Below, in pieces: positions 8,149 to 17,033 of a stretch of DNA of 64,000 nt. This DNA is from Vibrio sp. UCD-FRSSP16_30 (GTDB taxonomy: Bacteria; Pseudomonadota; Gammaproteobacteria; Enterobacterales; Vibrionaceae), in NCBI RefSeq assembly GCF_001676025.1, contig NZ_LZFW01000035.1, positions 1 to 64,000 on the forward strand, read 5' to 3'. Positions within the stretch are counted from its first letter, which is position 1; every line of letters begins with the position of its first letter. The notes beneath the pieces are model-generated. The model was not told the DNA's origin and made no database searches. It saw only the letters and a program-made list of their open reading frames with translations. The position numbers and the translations under genes are program-made.

Positions 8149-9949
8149 CTTGTTTATTCCAGTAGTAGTTGGACTGACGTTCATTTTCTATTTCTCGTCC
8201 AAAAATCTCTTCGAGTTCTTTACGTGCTTCTTTTGCTCGCAAGCTTAAATCACTTTCATCACTATGCTGCGGAAGCAACTCTTTAAGCATGGTGTTATCC
8301 AATTTACTAAAGTGCTTTTCGGCGCGTGAAGCTTGATGTGGATGCATTCCCAGGGCCACCAGCAATTGTCGACCTAAATCCAAAGCACCTAAAAAGGTTT
8401 CTCTCGAATAGCTAGTGACACCATGATTTAGCAATTGATAAGCCTCTACTCGACTGCGCGCGCGCGCTAACACTTTAAGATTTGGAAAATGCTGCTGACA
8501 AAGCTCAACAGTTTGGATGACTTCATCTGGAGAGTCGGTACACAACACAATGGCCTCTGCCTGCTCCGCACCCGCTGAACGCAGTAACTCTAAGTTGGTG
8601 ACATCGCCGTAATAGACTTTATAACCAAATTTGCGTAGCAATTTTATCTGGCTAGGATCGCTCTCTAGTATGGTGATTTTTATTTTATTGGCGTACATCA
8701 AACGGCCAACGACCTGACCAAATCGACCAAAACCGGCCACAATTACTCGTGGACTGCGATTTTGCAGTTGCTCATGAGGAATAGACTCATCTTGTGTATT
8801 GATACTGCGTGAATAAATCCACGATTGAACTTTCAAAATTAATGGCGTAGTCACCATTGATAAACTGACCACGACCAACAGAAAACTGGCCACTGAAGAA
8901 GATAATAATCCCAGAGCTAACGCCGCGGTAAAAATAACAAAAGCAAACTCGCCACCCTGACTTAAAATGGCCGCCATTCGACTGCGTGACTTAGATTTAG
9001 TGCCAAATAAACGGGCTAATACGTACAAGATAAGCCCTTTACTGGCCACCAATCCCACTACCGTTGCCAAAATCAGCACTGGATTTTCAAATAACAATCC
9101 GAGATTAACGGACATTCCGACCGAAATAAAAAATAGCCCCAGTAATAAGCCTTTAAAAGGCTCGATGGTAATTTCTAATTCATGTCGATATTCACTCTCT
9201 GCTAACAACACCCCTGCCAAGAAAGTACCTAAGGCCATAGATAAACCTAGGTGCTGCATAAAGACGGCGATACCAAATACCACCAATAATGCGGCGGCGG
9301 TAAATAATTCTCGGGTTCCGGTAGACAAAACAAAGCGAAATAGCGGTCGCAGTAAAAAATGTCCTGCAACAAGTAATCCAATCACGGCTAATAGTGTCAT
9401 ACCACTATCAGTCCAGTTTCCAGTCACTTCTCCGGCAAGTAAAGGCAACAGCGCCAGCATAGGAATCACGGCAATATCTTGAAATAGTAAAACCGCAAAA
9501 CCAGACTGGCCAGTTTCGGAGCCTGCGAGTCCTTGTTCGTCGATTACCCTAAGAGCAATAGCGGTAGAAGATAAAGCAAGCCCCATACCGATGGCTAAGC
9601 TACTGGCCCATGTCTGCCCTAACAGATACGCGGCCATAGAAATGAATAACGTAGAAACAACAACCTGAGCTCCGCCTAACCCTAAAATAGGCATGCGCAT
9701 CGCCCATAGTTTTTTCGGATTAAGCTCTAAGCCAATTAAAAATAGAAGCAGTACCACGCCAAGTTCAGAAAAATGCAGTATGGAGTCCACATCACTAATT
9801 AATGACAGACCCCAAGGGCCAATCACAACACCAGCAAGCAAATAACCTAAGACAGAGCCAAGCCCTAAACGCTGTGCTAAAGGGACGGCAATAACTGCCG
9901 CGCCAAGAAAGAGCACACTGCTTTCAATTAACTCATTAGTTAGAGCCAT
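8138..9949 (-). CDS. kefB: Glutathione-regulated potassium efflux system protein KefB
   Basis: KefB is an inner-membrane K+/H+ antiporter held shut by glutathione and opened by glutathione-electrophile adducts, which protects against electrophiles. The product, about 603 residues, has an N-terminal Na+/H+ exchanger domain of about a dozen membrane segments (LGYLLAGVVIGPWGLSLISD onward) and a cytosolic RCK/TrkA-N domain (VIVAGFGRFGQVVGRLMYAN, about residues 400-520). The start at 9949 or 9952 follows AAGGAGAATC. It overlaps kefG by about 14 bases, matching the kefG-kefB arrangement in enterics. Confidence 0.93.
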   Translation of the reverse strand: MALTNELIESSVLFLGAAVIAVPLAQRLGLGSVLGYLLAGVVIGPWGLSLISDVDSILHFSELGVVLLLFLIGLELNPKKLWAMRMPILGLGGAQVVVSTLFISMAAYLLGQTWASSLAIGMGLALSSTAIALRVIDEQGLAGSETGQSGFAVLLFQDIAVIPMLALLPLLAGEVTGNWTDSGMTLLAVIGLLVAGHFLLRPLFRFVLSTGTRELFTAAALLVVFGIAVFMQHLGLSMALGTFLAGVLLAESEYRHELEITIEPFKGLLLGLFFISVGMSVNLGLLFENPVLILATVVGLVASKGLILYVLARLFGTKSKSRSRMAAILSQGGEFAFVIFTAALALGLLSSSVASFLLVVVSLSMVTTPLILKVQSWIYSRSINTQDESIPHEQLQNRSPRVIVAGFGRFGQVVGRLMYANKIKITILESDPSQIKLLRKFGYKVYYGDVTNLELLRSAGAEQAEAIVLCTDSPDEVIQTVELCQQHFPNLKVLARARSRVEAYQLLNHGVTSYSRETFLGALDLGRQLLVALGMHPHQASRAEKHFSKLDNTMLKELLPQHSDESDLSLRAKEARKELEEIFGREIENERQSNYYWNKQDED

Positions 9950-10532
9950 CATGATTCTCCTTTTGATGAGTGAGTTCAGCAAAAGGGTCAGACAACCACT
10001 GTCGATACTGGCAAGCATGTGCATCACGCTCGGCATCAGAGATCGCTCGTGACCAGTACAAAATCAACGGCTCAAACCACTCCATTCGACAAAGGGCTGC
10101 GGTAAGTTCAAATGGTTGTAAAATTTGCTCTAACGGATACTTATTATAACCTTGAGGAGAAAAAGCCGACTTTTGCCCACCAGTGGTAATCACACTACGC
10201 CAATACTTGCCGCTAAGGGCACATTGCGAACCAAACGCGAAACCTTTATCAAGCACTCGGTCCATCCACTCTTTGAGTAATGAAGGGCATGAATAAAGAA
10301 ACATCGGATGTTGAAATACAATCACATCATGCTCTAACAAGCGCTGCTGCTCTATGGCGACATCAATAAAAAAATCTGGGTATTCAGCATAAAGGTCATG
10401 CACTGTGACATTAGGTAAAGAGCTAATTTCGTTAATCATGCGCAAGTTTGCCACAGAGCTATTAGGCTCTGGGTGCGCATAAATCACCAGCACTTTCGGG
10501 GGATTTGAGGGGTAAGCAGATAGTGTTGTCAT
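9936..10532 (-). CDS. kefG: KefB ancillary flavoprotein KefG
   Basis: KefG is a quinone-reductase-like flavoprotein that binds and is needed for full activity of KefB. The 198-residue product has the flavodoxin-like fold, with motifs KVLVIYAHPEPNSSVANLRM, VFQHPMFLYSCPSLLKEWMDRV and TTGGQKSAFSPQGYN typical of the NQO1/KefFG family. It is the first gene of kefG-kefB-yheV and is divergent from yheS across 118 bases. Confidence 0.92.
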   Translation of the reverse strand: MTTLSAYPSNPPKVLVIYAHPEPNSSVANLRMINEISSLPNVTVHDLYAEYPDFFIDVAIEQQRLLEHDVIVFQHPMFLYSCPSLLKEWMDRVLDKGFAFGSQCALSGKYWRSVITTGGQKSAFSPQGYNKYPLEQILQPFELTAALCRMEWFEPLILYWSRAISDAERDAHACQYRQWLSDPFAELTHQKENHDGSN

Positions 10533-10650
10533 TCCTTGACACTTTCCTTAACTGTTACGTTAACCTCATCCTATCACGCCAAGAGATCGACTTTTACCCC
10601 TATTCACCCTAATATGCGAACCAACATATTCGATTAGTACCTACATTCTC

Positions 10651-12570
10651 ATGATAACGATTTCAAACATTCAATTACTGCGCGGCGGTAAACCCCTTCT
10701 ACAAGATGCATCAGCCACTATCCACCCTAGTGACAAGGTTGGCCTTGTTGGGAAAAACGGATGTGGTAAATCAACACTTTTTGCTTTGATGAAAGGCGAA
10801 TTAAGCATAGATGCAGGCGACTTCAAACAGCCTAAACATTGGGAACTGGCTTGGGTTGCTCAGGAAACACCAGCTTTAGAGCGAGCCGCTATCGAATATG
10901 TTATTGATGGTGACCGAGAATATCGTCAATTAGAAGCCGACTTAGCCAAGGCGGAACAAGAAGATGACGGTAATAAAGTGGCACTGCTGCATGGCAAAAT
11001 AGAAACCATCGGTGGCTATTCTATCCGTGCACGCGCCGCCGAACTTCTGGATGGTTTAGGTTTTTCTCAGCAGCAAATGGAATGGAACCTCACCCAGTTT
11101 TCTGGTGGTTGGCGTATGCGCCTTAACTTAGCGCAAGCACTACTTTGTCGTTCAGACTTACTACTACTCGATGAGCCAACCAACCACTTGGATCTTGATG
11201 CGGTAATGTGGCTTGAACGCTGGCTGCAAAACTATCGAGGTACTTTAGTACTCATTTCCCATGATAGAGACTTCTTAGACCCAATTATTGGTCGCATTAT
11301 TCATATTGAGAACGAAGCACTAAACGAATACACCGGTAACTATTCTTCGTTTGAAAATCAGCGTGCGCAAAAATTAATGCTGCAACAAGCGATGTTCCAA
11401 AAGCAGCAAAAGCAAATGACGCACATGCAAAGCTATATCGACCGTTTTCGTTATAAAGCGTCAAAAGCACGTCAGGCGCAGAGCCGAATTAAAGCATTGG
11501 AGAAAATGGAGCAAGTACTTCCTGCTCAGTTTGATAATCCATTCAGCTTTGAGTTTCGTGAGCCTGCAACGCTACCTAATCCAATCGTTATGATGGATCA
11601 TGTATCTGCCGGTTACGATGACATGCTCATCCTTGAAAAGATCCGTTTAAATCTAGTCCCCGGTAGTCGTATTGGTCTACTCGGGCGAAACGGCGCGGGT
11701 AAATCCACACTAATCAAATTACTCTCCGGTGAACTTGCGCCAAAAAGCGGCGAACTGACCTACTCCCAAGGCGTTAAAATTGGTTACTTTGCCCAGCATC
11801 AGTTAGAAACACTGCACCCAGAAGAAACACCACTGCAACACTTAATGCAAATTGCCCCTAAATATACCGAGCAACAACTGCGTGATTATCTGGGTAGTTT
11901 TGGCTTTAAAGGTGAGAAAGCTTTAGATAAAGTCGCGCCGTTCTCTGGTGGTGAAAAAGCACGCCTTGTGCTCGCGCTACTGGTATGGCAAAAACCAAAC
12001 TTGCTACTACTCGATGAGCCAACCAACCACCTTGATTTAGACATGCGTCAAGCCTTAACCATGGCGCTACAAACCTTTGAAGGTGCAATGGTTATTGTCA
12101 GTCACGATAGATACCTATTACGTGCTACCACCGATGATCTTTATCTTGTACACGACAAACAAGTTGAACCTTTTGATGGCGACCTGACTGACTACTACAA
12201 GTGGCTAACCGACCAACAAAAAGAAATCAAAAAAGCACAATCAAAAGATACTGTTAAATCCTCGGTACACTCGGCTGCCACTAAAAAAGATCAAAAACGT
12301 AAAGAAGCAGAATTTCGCAAGCTCACGGCACCAATTCGTAAAAACATCACTGTGCTCGAAAAGAAAATGGATAAACTCAACTCAGCTTTAGAACAGTGTG
12401 AAGAACAACTCTCTGATACTGACCTTTATCAAGCAGAAAACAAAGCTACACTCACTCAAGTACTGAGCAAGCAAGCCAGTGCTAAATCTGAGCTTGAAGA
12501 GGTCGAAATGGAATGGATGACAGACCAAGAAACCCTCGAAGATATGCAAGCGCAGATTGATAGTGAATAG
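10651..12570 (+). CDS. yheS: ABC-F family ATPase YheS
   Basis: ABC-F proteins are soluble tandem ATPases that act on ribosomes. YheS is one of the four E. coli members. The 639-residue product has two nucleotide-binding domains. Walker A motifs are GKNGCGKST (about residues 34-42) and GRNGAGKST (about 348-356), with signature motifs FSGGWRMRL and FSGGEKARL and Walker B LLLLDEPTNHLDLD twice. The linker between them is charged and helical, and the C-terminal 110 residues look like a coiled coil. No membrane domain is present. It starts a plus-strand run of genes to prkB. Confidence 0.94.
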   Translation: MITISNIQLLRGGKPLLQDASATIHPSDKVGLVGKNGCGKSTLFALMKGELSIDAGDFKQPKHWELAWVAQETPALERAAIEYVIDGDREYRQLEADLAKAEQEDDGNKVALLHGKIETIGGYSIRARAAELLDGLGFSQQQMEWNLTQFSGGWRMRLNLAQALLCRSDLLLLDEPTNHLDLDAVMWLERWLQNYRGTLVLISHDRDFLDPIIGRIIHIENEALNEYTGNYSSFENQRAQKLMLQQAMFQKQQKQMTHMQSYIDRFRYKASKARQAQSRIKALEKMEQVLPAQFDNPFSFEFREPATLPNPIVMMDHVSAGYDDMLILEKIRLNLVPGSRIGLLGRNGAGKSTLIKLLSGELAPKSGELTYSQGVKIGYFAQHQLETLHPEETPLQHLMQIAPKYTEQQLRDYLGSFGFKGEKALDKVAPFSGGEKARLVLALLVWQKPNLLLLDEPTNHLDLDMRQALTMALQTFEGAMVIVSHDRYLLRATTDDLYLVHDKQVEPFDGDLTDYYKWLTDQQKEIKKAQSKDTVKSSVHSAATKKDQKRKEAEFRKLTAPIRKNITVLEKKMDKLNSALEQCEEQLSDTDLYQAENKATLTQVLSKQASAKSELEEVEMEWMTDQETLEDMQAQIDSE

Positions 12571-12580
12571 CAGGTAATAG

Positions 12581-13126
12581 ATGAATCAACACACGCTTAA
12601 TCAGTTAACTTCTGAGCATCTATGGCAGTACGGCTTACTGTACTACTCAAGGCCAGAAGTTAATCAAGCGTGTTTGATCCTTCAAGACCAGTTCAATGGC
12701 AACGTTAATCTGCTTATTGCATTAAGCTGGCTTGATGCACAGGATATTGGTTTTTGTTCTGATCCGTCATCTCTCAAGCAGTCGCCCCAGATGCAATCAG
12801 CTCAAAAACAATGGACTCAGATACAGCATAGCCTAGAGCCAACCGAGGCTTTGTTGACTCCCTTTAGGGCATTAAGGCGTAAAACAAAACAACACCTGCC
12901 TACCTGCATCTATCAAGATGTTTTAAGCTTTGAGTTACAGCTAGAGCGTCAGCAACAAAACGATATTCTGAACGCAATTCTCAGTCTTGAGCTAAGCAAA
13001 ACTGACTCAGCCCATTTGGTCGATAACTACTGCCACCAACTTGGCGCGATATCACTAATTAAAATACTCAACAAACCACTGCCTAAGAAAACCCTGTCTA
13101 AAATAAGCACTAAGAAAAAATCATGA
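12581..13126 (+). CDS. TIGR02444 (DUF2390) family protein
   Basis: A 181-residue protein with the N-terminal pattern LWQYGLLYYSRPEVNQACLI and NVNLLIALSWLDAQ, which I recognise as the TIGR02444/DUF2390 family of gamma-proteobacterial proteins of unknown function. It looks all-alpha, with no signal peptide or membrane segment. It sits 10 bases after yheS and overlaps yheT by four bases (ATGA), so it is likely co-translated with yheT. E. coli, as I remember it, has no gene between yheS and yheT. The C-terminal end is lysine-rich. Confidence 0.75.
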   Translation: MNQHTLNQLTSEHLWQYGLLYYSRPEVNQACLILQDQFNGNVNLLIALSWLDAQDIGFCSDPSSLKQSPQMQSAQKQWTQIQHSLEPTEALLTPFRALRRKTKQHLPTCIYQDVLSFELQLERQQQNDILNAILSLELSKTDSAHLVDNYCHQLGAISLIKILNKPLPKKTLSKISTKKKS

Positions 13127-14097
13127 ACAACAGCTTTTCTCCCCATTGGGGTATACGCAATCCACACCTACAAACCTTGATGCCAAGATTGATTCGCAGA
13201 CAGCCTTTATTTACACCCGTATGGGAAACTCTGCATACAACAGATGATGATTTTCTTGATCTTGCTTGGAGTGAGGACTGGCAAAATGCACAGACACACA
13301 ACAAGCCTATTTTCATTTTATTTCATGGTTTAGAAGGCAGTTTTAATAGCACGTATGCCAATGGCCTAATGCACGCTTTTGCCAATAAAGGTTGGCTGTC
13401 AGTAATGATGCATTTTAGAGGCTGCAGCGGAAAACCGAACAAACAAGCAAGGGCGTATCACTCAGGAGAAACCGAAGATGCACGCTTCTTTCTTGAGCAC
13501 ATTCACAAACGCTACCCCAACAACCCAAAAGTGGCGGTTGGTGTCTCTTTAGGGGGCAATATGTTGGTCAACTATTTGGCAAACTATACTGAGCAACCTT
13601 TAGTTGATGAAGCCACTGTAATTTGTGCTCCTTTGGATTTAGCCGCTTGCTCTAAGCGTATTGAACAAGGGTTTTCTAAGCTCTATCAAAGCTATCTACT
13701 TAACTCTCTTAAAAAACACACATTACAAAAAATGCATTTGCTGGAAGATGTGATCACTATCAATAGCACGACTTTAAATAACATGCGTTTTCTACATCAG
13801 TTTGATGATGCGATTACGGCACCATTGCACGGTTACGTCGATGCAAAGGATTACTACACACAATGTTCAGGGCTTCCTAGGCTAAATGACATTCGTATAC
13901 CCACCAACATCATTCATGCTAAAGACGACCCATTCATGACAGATGAGGTCATTCCGACATTTACCCTAAATAACAATTTGCAATACCACTTAATGAATCA
14001 CGGCGGACACGTTGGATTTGTTGCTGGTTCCTTAAAAGCACCTAATTTTTGGCTAGAGATGGCTCTACCCAACTTTTATGATAAATTTACGCGTTAA
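13123..14097 (+). CDS. yheT: YheT family alpha/beta hydrolase
   Basis: A 324-residue predicted hydrolase of the UPF0017/YheT family. The N-terminal half has the family pattern WGIRNPHLQTLMPRLIRR and FILFHGLEGSFNSTYANGLM. The nucleophile elbow is GVSLGGNMLVNY (Ser near residue 143), and the C-terminal histidine is in MNHGGHVGFV. The substrate is unknown; relatives are carboxylesterase-like. It overlaps the preceding TIGR02444 gene by four bases and is followed by yheU. Confidence 0.92.
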   Translation: MNNSFSPHWGIRNPHLQTLMPRLIRRQPLFTPVWETLHTTDDDFLDLAWSEDWQNAQTHNKPIFILFHGLEGSFNSTYANGLMHAFANKGWLSVMMHFRGCSGKPNKQARAYHSGETEDARFFLEHIHKRYPNNPKVAVGVSLGGNMLVNYLANYTEQPLVDEATVICAPLDLAACSKRIEQGFSKLYQSYLLNSLKKHTLQKMHLLEDVITINSTTLNNMRFLHQFDDAITAPLHGYVDAKDYYTQCSGLPRLNDIRIPTNIIHAKDDPFMTDEVIPTFTLNNNLQYHLMNHGGHVGFVAGSLKAPNFWLEMALPNFYDKFTR

Positions 14098-14123
14098 TCG
14101 CCAAGCCTATAAGTACCTATAAC

Positions 14124-14345
14124 ATGATTGTCCCTTGGAAAGAGATTGCCCCAGAAACACTCGATAATCTGATCAAAGAATATATTCTAAGAGAAGGTAC
14201 CGACTATGGAGAGATTGAAATCTCTCTAGACAATAAAATTGAACAGATTAAAGGTCAGCTACAACAAGGTACGGCCATTATTGTTTACTCTGAGCTACAC
14301 GAAAGTATTGACATAAAAGCCAGTCGTAATGAAAAGCCTTTATGA
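14124..14345 (+). CDS. yheU: YheU family small protein (UPF0270)
   Basis: A 73-residue protein beginning MIVPWKEIAPETLDNLIKEY and continuing REGTDYGEIEISLDNKIEQI, which matches the UPF0270/YheU family closely. Function is unknown. It lies 26 bases after yheT and 72 bases before prkB, as in enterics. Confidence 0.93.
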   Translation: MIVPWKEIAPETLDNLIKEYILREGTDYGEIEISLDNKIEQIKGQLQQGTAIIVYSELHESIDIKASRNEKPL

Positions 14346-14417
14346 CATAAGATTGATATAATGGTATTTATATACCGTCCATTTTTATTTAAGACCATTA
14401 CATAGACAAGGAAAGTC

Positions 14418-15287
14418 ATGTCAGCTAAACATCCAATCATTGCGGTAACGGGTTCCTCTGGCGCAGGTACAACGACCACTTCTGAAGCCTTCCGCAAGAT
14501 GTTCAACATGATGAATGTAAAAGCGGCATGGATTGAAGGTGATAGTTTCCATCGCTTTACTCGCCCTGAAATGGACGTCGCTATCCGCAAAGCCAAAGAG
14601 CAAGGACGACATATTAGCTACTTTGGACCTGAAGCTAATGACTTCCCGGCACTGGAGACATTCTTTCAAGAGTACGGTGAAAAAGGGGAAGGTAAAGTAC
14701 GCCGTTATCTGCATACTTTTGATGAAGCCGTACCGCACAATCAAATGCCAGGCACTTTCACCCCTTGGCAAGAACTCCCAGAAAATAGCGATGTATTATT
14801 TTACGAAGGCTTACATGGTGGTGTGGTAGACAGTACCTGTAATGTTGCCAAGCATGTCGACCTTTTGATTGGTATGGTTCCTATTGTGAACCTTGAATGG
14901 ATTCAAAAGTTTGTACGTGATACTCGCGATAGAGGCCATTCACGAGAAGCGGTCATGGATTCTATTGTTCGTTCAATGGATGACTACCTAAACTTTATTA
15001 CACCGCAATTTTCACGCACTCATATTAATTTTCAGCGCGTTCCTACCGTCGATACCTCTAATCCACTTAACGCAAAAGGGATACCCAGCTTAGATGAAAG
15101 CTTTGTTGTTATCCGTATGCGCGGTTTTAAAAATGTCGATTTTCCCTACCTTTTAGCCATGATTGATGGCTCATTTATGTCAAGGCACAATACATTAGTT
15201 GTCCCTGGCGGTAAGATGAGCTTTGCTATGGAATTGATTATCCGTCCTATCTTGCAACAGCTACTAGAGACTGGAAAGATAGGTTAG
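14418..15287 (+). CDS. prkB: Phosphoribulokinase-like protein PrkB
   Basis: A P-loop kinase of the phosphoribulokinase/uridine kinase superfamily, 289 residues. The Walker A motif is GSSGAGTTTTS (about residues 12-22), followed by the conserved WIEGDSFHRFTRPEMD. No RubisCO is expected in this organism, and the physiological substrate of the enteric PrkB is not established, so the name indicates family only. The ATG follows AAGGAAAGTC. The gene precedes crp on the same strand, as in E. coli. Confidence 0.9.
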   Translation: MSAKHPIIAVTGSSGAGTTTTSEAFRKMFNMMNVKAAWIEGDSFHRFTRPEMDVAIRKAKEQGRHISYFGPEANDFPALETFFQEYGEKGEGKVRRYLHTFDEAVPHNQMPGTFTPWQELPENSDVLFYEGLHGGVVDSTCNVAKHVDLLIGMVPIVNLEWIQKFVRDTRDRGHSREAVMDSIVRSMDDYLNFITPQFSRTHINFQRVPTVDTSNPLNAKGIPSLDESFVVIRMRGFKNVDFPYLLAMIDGSFMSRHNTLVVPGGKMSFAMELIIRPILQQLLETGKIG

Positions 15288-15506
15288 AGCTTCGACTCAA
15301 ATCACACTCTTATTGATAGTGTGATTGAGGACACGCTTTTGCTTGCAAAATAAGCAATTCAAACCGATCAAGATCAAGAAATGTAGCTGAAAAAAAGTTA
15401 CTATTCGTACTGCAAAAAAAAGTAGTAGCAGCAACTACGCCCCGCGCCCGCTCGATGGCGACGTCTGGGAATATAATTATACTCGCTGAGAGAGGAAGAT
15501 AAGATT

Positions 15507-16139
15507 ATGGTTTTAGGTAAACCTCAAACAGATCCAACTTTAGAGTGGTTTTTGTCACATTGCCACATCCACAAATACCCTTCAAAAAGCACATTGATCC
15601 ACGCTGGTGAGAAAGCTGAAACTCTTTACTACATCGTAAAAGGTTCAGTTGCAGTATTGATCAAAGATGAAGAAGGGAAAGAAATGATTCTTTCTTATCT
15701 AAATCAGGGTGACTTCATCGGTGAGTTAGGCCTTTTTGAAGAAGATCAAGAACGTACTGCTTGGGTACGTGCGAAATCTCCATGTGAAGTTGCAGAAATT
15801 TCATTCAAGAAGTTCCGTCAGCTTATTCAAGTGAACCCAGACATCCTAATGCGTCTTTCTTCGCAAATGGCTAATCGTCTACAAGTTACTAGCCAAAAAG
15901 TAGGTGATCTTGCATTCCTTGATGTTACTGGTCGTATTGCTCAGACTCTACTAAACCTAGCTAAACAACCTGATGCAATGACTCACCCAGACGGCATGCA
16001 AATCAAGATCACTCGTCAAGAGATCGGTCAGATTGTAGGTTGTTCTCGTGAGACTGTTGGTCGTATCTTGAAAATGCTAGAAGAGCAGAATCTTATCTCT
16101 GCACACGGCAAAACTATTGTGGTTTACGGTACTCGTTAA
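15507..16139 (+). CDS. crp: cAMP receptor protein CRP
   Basis: CRP is the global cAMP-responsive activator of catabolic, motility and competence genes. The 210-residue protein has the cyclic-nucleotide domain with phosphate-binding cassette [18 protein letters not shown] (about residues 72-89), the long dimer helix, and the C-terminal helix-turn-helix [20 protein letters not shown] (about 169-188). It is nearly identical to the enteric protein. The 219-base upstream gap holds an imperfect inverted repeat, a GC-rich pocket around 15438-15466 and a TATAAT at 15472-15477 that may be a -10 box. A strong GAGAGAGGAAG site precedes the ATG. Confidence 0.97.
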   Translation: MVLGKPQTDPTLEWFLSHCHIHKYPSKSTLIHAGEKAETLYYIVKGSVAVLIKDEEGKEMILSYLNQGDFIGELGLFEEDQERTAWVRAKSPCEVAEISFKKFRQLIQVNPDILMRLSSQMANRLQVTSQKVGDLAFLDVTGRIAQTLLNLAKQPDAMTHPDGMQIKITRQEIGQIVGCSRETVGRILKMLEEQNLISAHGKTIVVYGTR

Positions 16140-16161
16140 TCCATACTAGATTTATAGATGC

Positions 16162-16199
16162 AAAAAACCGCGGTCATACATATAACCGCGGTTTTTTTA
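16162..16199. terminator. Bidirectional terminator between crp and the DUF1338 gene
   Basis: An 11-base-pair stem AAAACCGCGGT/ACCGCGGTTTT with a 10-base loop is flanked by A and T runs on both sides. It serves the convergent crp and ast transcripts. Confidence 0.9.
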
Positions 16200-16231
16200 T
16201 AAGCTCAATAATTAATAGTTAATGGCTATCG

Positions 16232-17023
16232 CTACCCATTAGTGCTCTCAAATATCTTATTGGCAGACGCCTCTACAAACCCCTGATAAAGCTCTCCATT
16301 ACAATCTTCATAGCGCTTAGCAAATTCATAGAAACCACCCGCAATCTGCTGCTTGCCCTCAGAAAACTGTACTGTAACTTTATCCGCCATCGTTGAGGAC
16401 TGCTCTAGTAATACTTGCGGTGTACCTTTTACTTCTCCGCCTGATTCATTAATCACAAATGAGTGTTTCTTTAAAAAACAATTCACCTCACCCACTTCAG
16501 TAAACTGCGCTAATTGATTCACACTCACCGTAAAGTGATTTGCACCAAACCCATGGGCGGCCACCCATGACGCATATTCACTCTCTTTCGCCAATGTTTG
16601 GTAATCAGCAAAGCTTAAATCCCATAACCTTCCGCCATGCAGGAAAGCCGAACCTTTTAATTTTCCTATCTCTATCTGAGCCGTCAATTTGGCCACAATG
16701 GTTTGTAATTCAGCAGAACATAAATCCAGTTGTAACTGACTGATAAAGACCTTGGGCATTAAAGGATCAGGGTGCTGATAATGCTTAGCGACAAGCTTCT
16801 TAGCTTTAAAGACATAATCACCTCCCACTTGATAGCCAAGTTCAATAAATGGTCTTGCTAACACCTCTAAATCAATGGGTGAACAAGAGAATGTACGCAA
16901 CGCAATATGATCATTAATTAGGGTTTTATCTTGCTTTAATAACTCATGAATGACTTGCGATGATGGACACAGTCGTAGATTAAAATCATCCCACAACCGG
17001 TCAAGTAGCTTTTGGACACCCAT
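16232..17023 (-). CDS. DUF1338 protein, 2-oxo acid dioxygenase-like, last gene of the ast operon
   Basis: From the ATG at 17023 (after AGGGGAGGGG) the product is 263 residues. It shows the DUF1338/HglS-like vicinal-oxygen-chelate pattern: NDHIALRTF with His39, ANHFTVSVN with His163, and GGFYEFAKRYED with Glu233. These are the three positions expected to bind iron. Characterised relatives (HglS) turn 2-oxoadipate into 2-hydroxyglutarate and CO2, but they are longer. The gene begins 10 bases after astD and should be co-transcribed. The substrate here is unknown; a 2-oxo acid linked to arginine or ornithine breakdown is inference from context. Confidence 0.85.
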   Translation of the reverse strand: MGVQKLLDRLWDDFNLRLCPSSQVIHELLKQDKTLINDHIALRTFSCSPIDLEVLARPFIELGYQVGGDYVFKAKKLVAKHYQHPDPLMPKVFISQLQLDLCSAELQTIVAKLTAQIEIGKLKGSAFLHGGRLWDLSFADYQTLAKESEYASWVAAHGFGANHFTVSVNQLAQFTEVGEVNCFLKKHSFVINESGGEVKGTPQVLLEQSSTMADKVTVQFSEGKQQIAGGFYEFAKRYEDCNGELYQGFVEASANKIFESTNG

Positions 17024-17033
17024 AACCCCTCCC

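Noticed and set aside
8967..9482. 171-residue open frame antisense to kefB
   Set aside because: It lies wholly within kefB on the other strand, and its Asn/Thr/Ser/Pro-rich composition is that of a reverse-complemented membrane protein gene.
9950..10036. N-terminal extension of kefB into kefG
   Set aside because: It would overlap kefG by about 100 bases, and the extra residues do not resemble KefB. The start next to AAGGAGAATC fits the family.
15297..15328. Inverted repeat TCAAATCACACT/AGTGTGATTGA between prkB and crp, considered as a CRP site or a terminator
   Set aside because: The half-sites are in the opposite order to a CRP site (TCACA before TGTGA) and there is no T run after it. It may be a weak prkB terminator, but the support is too thin to annotate.
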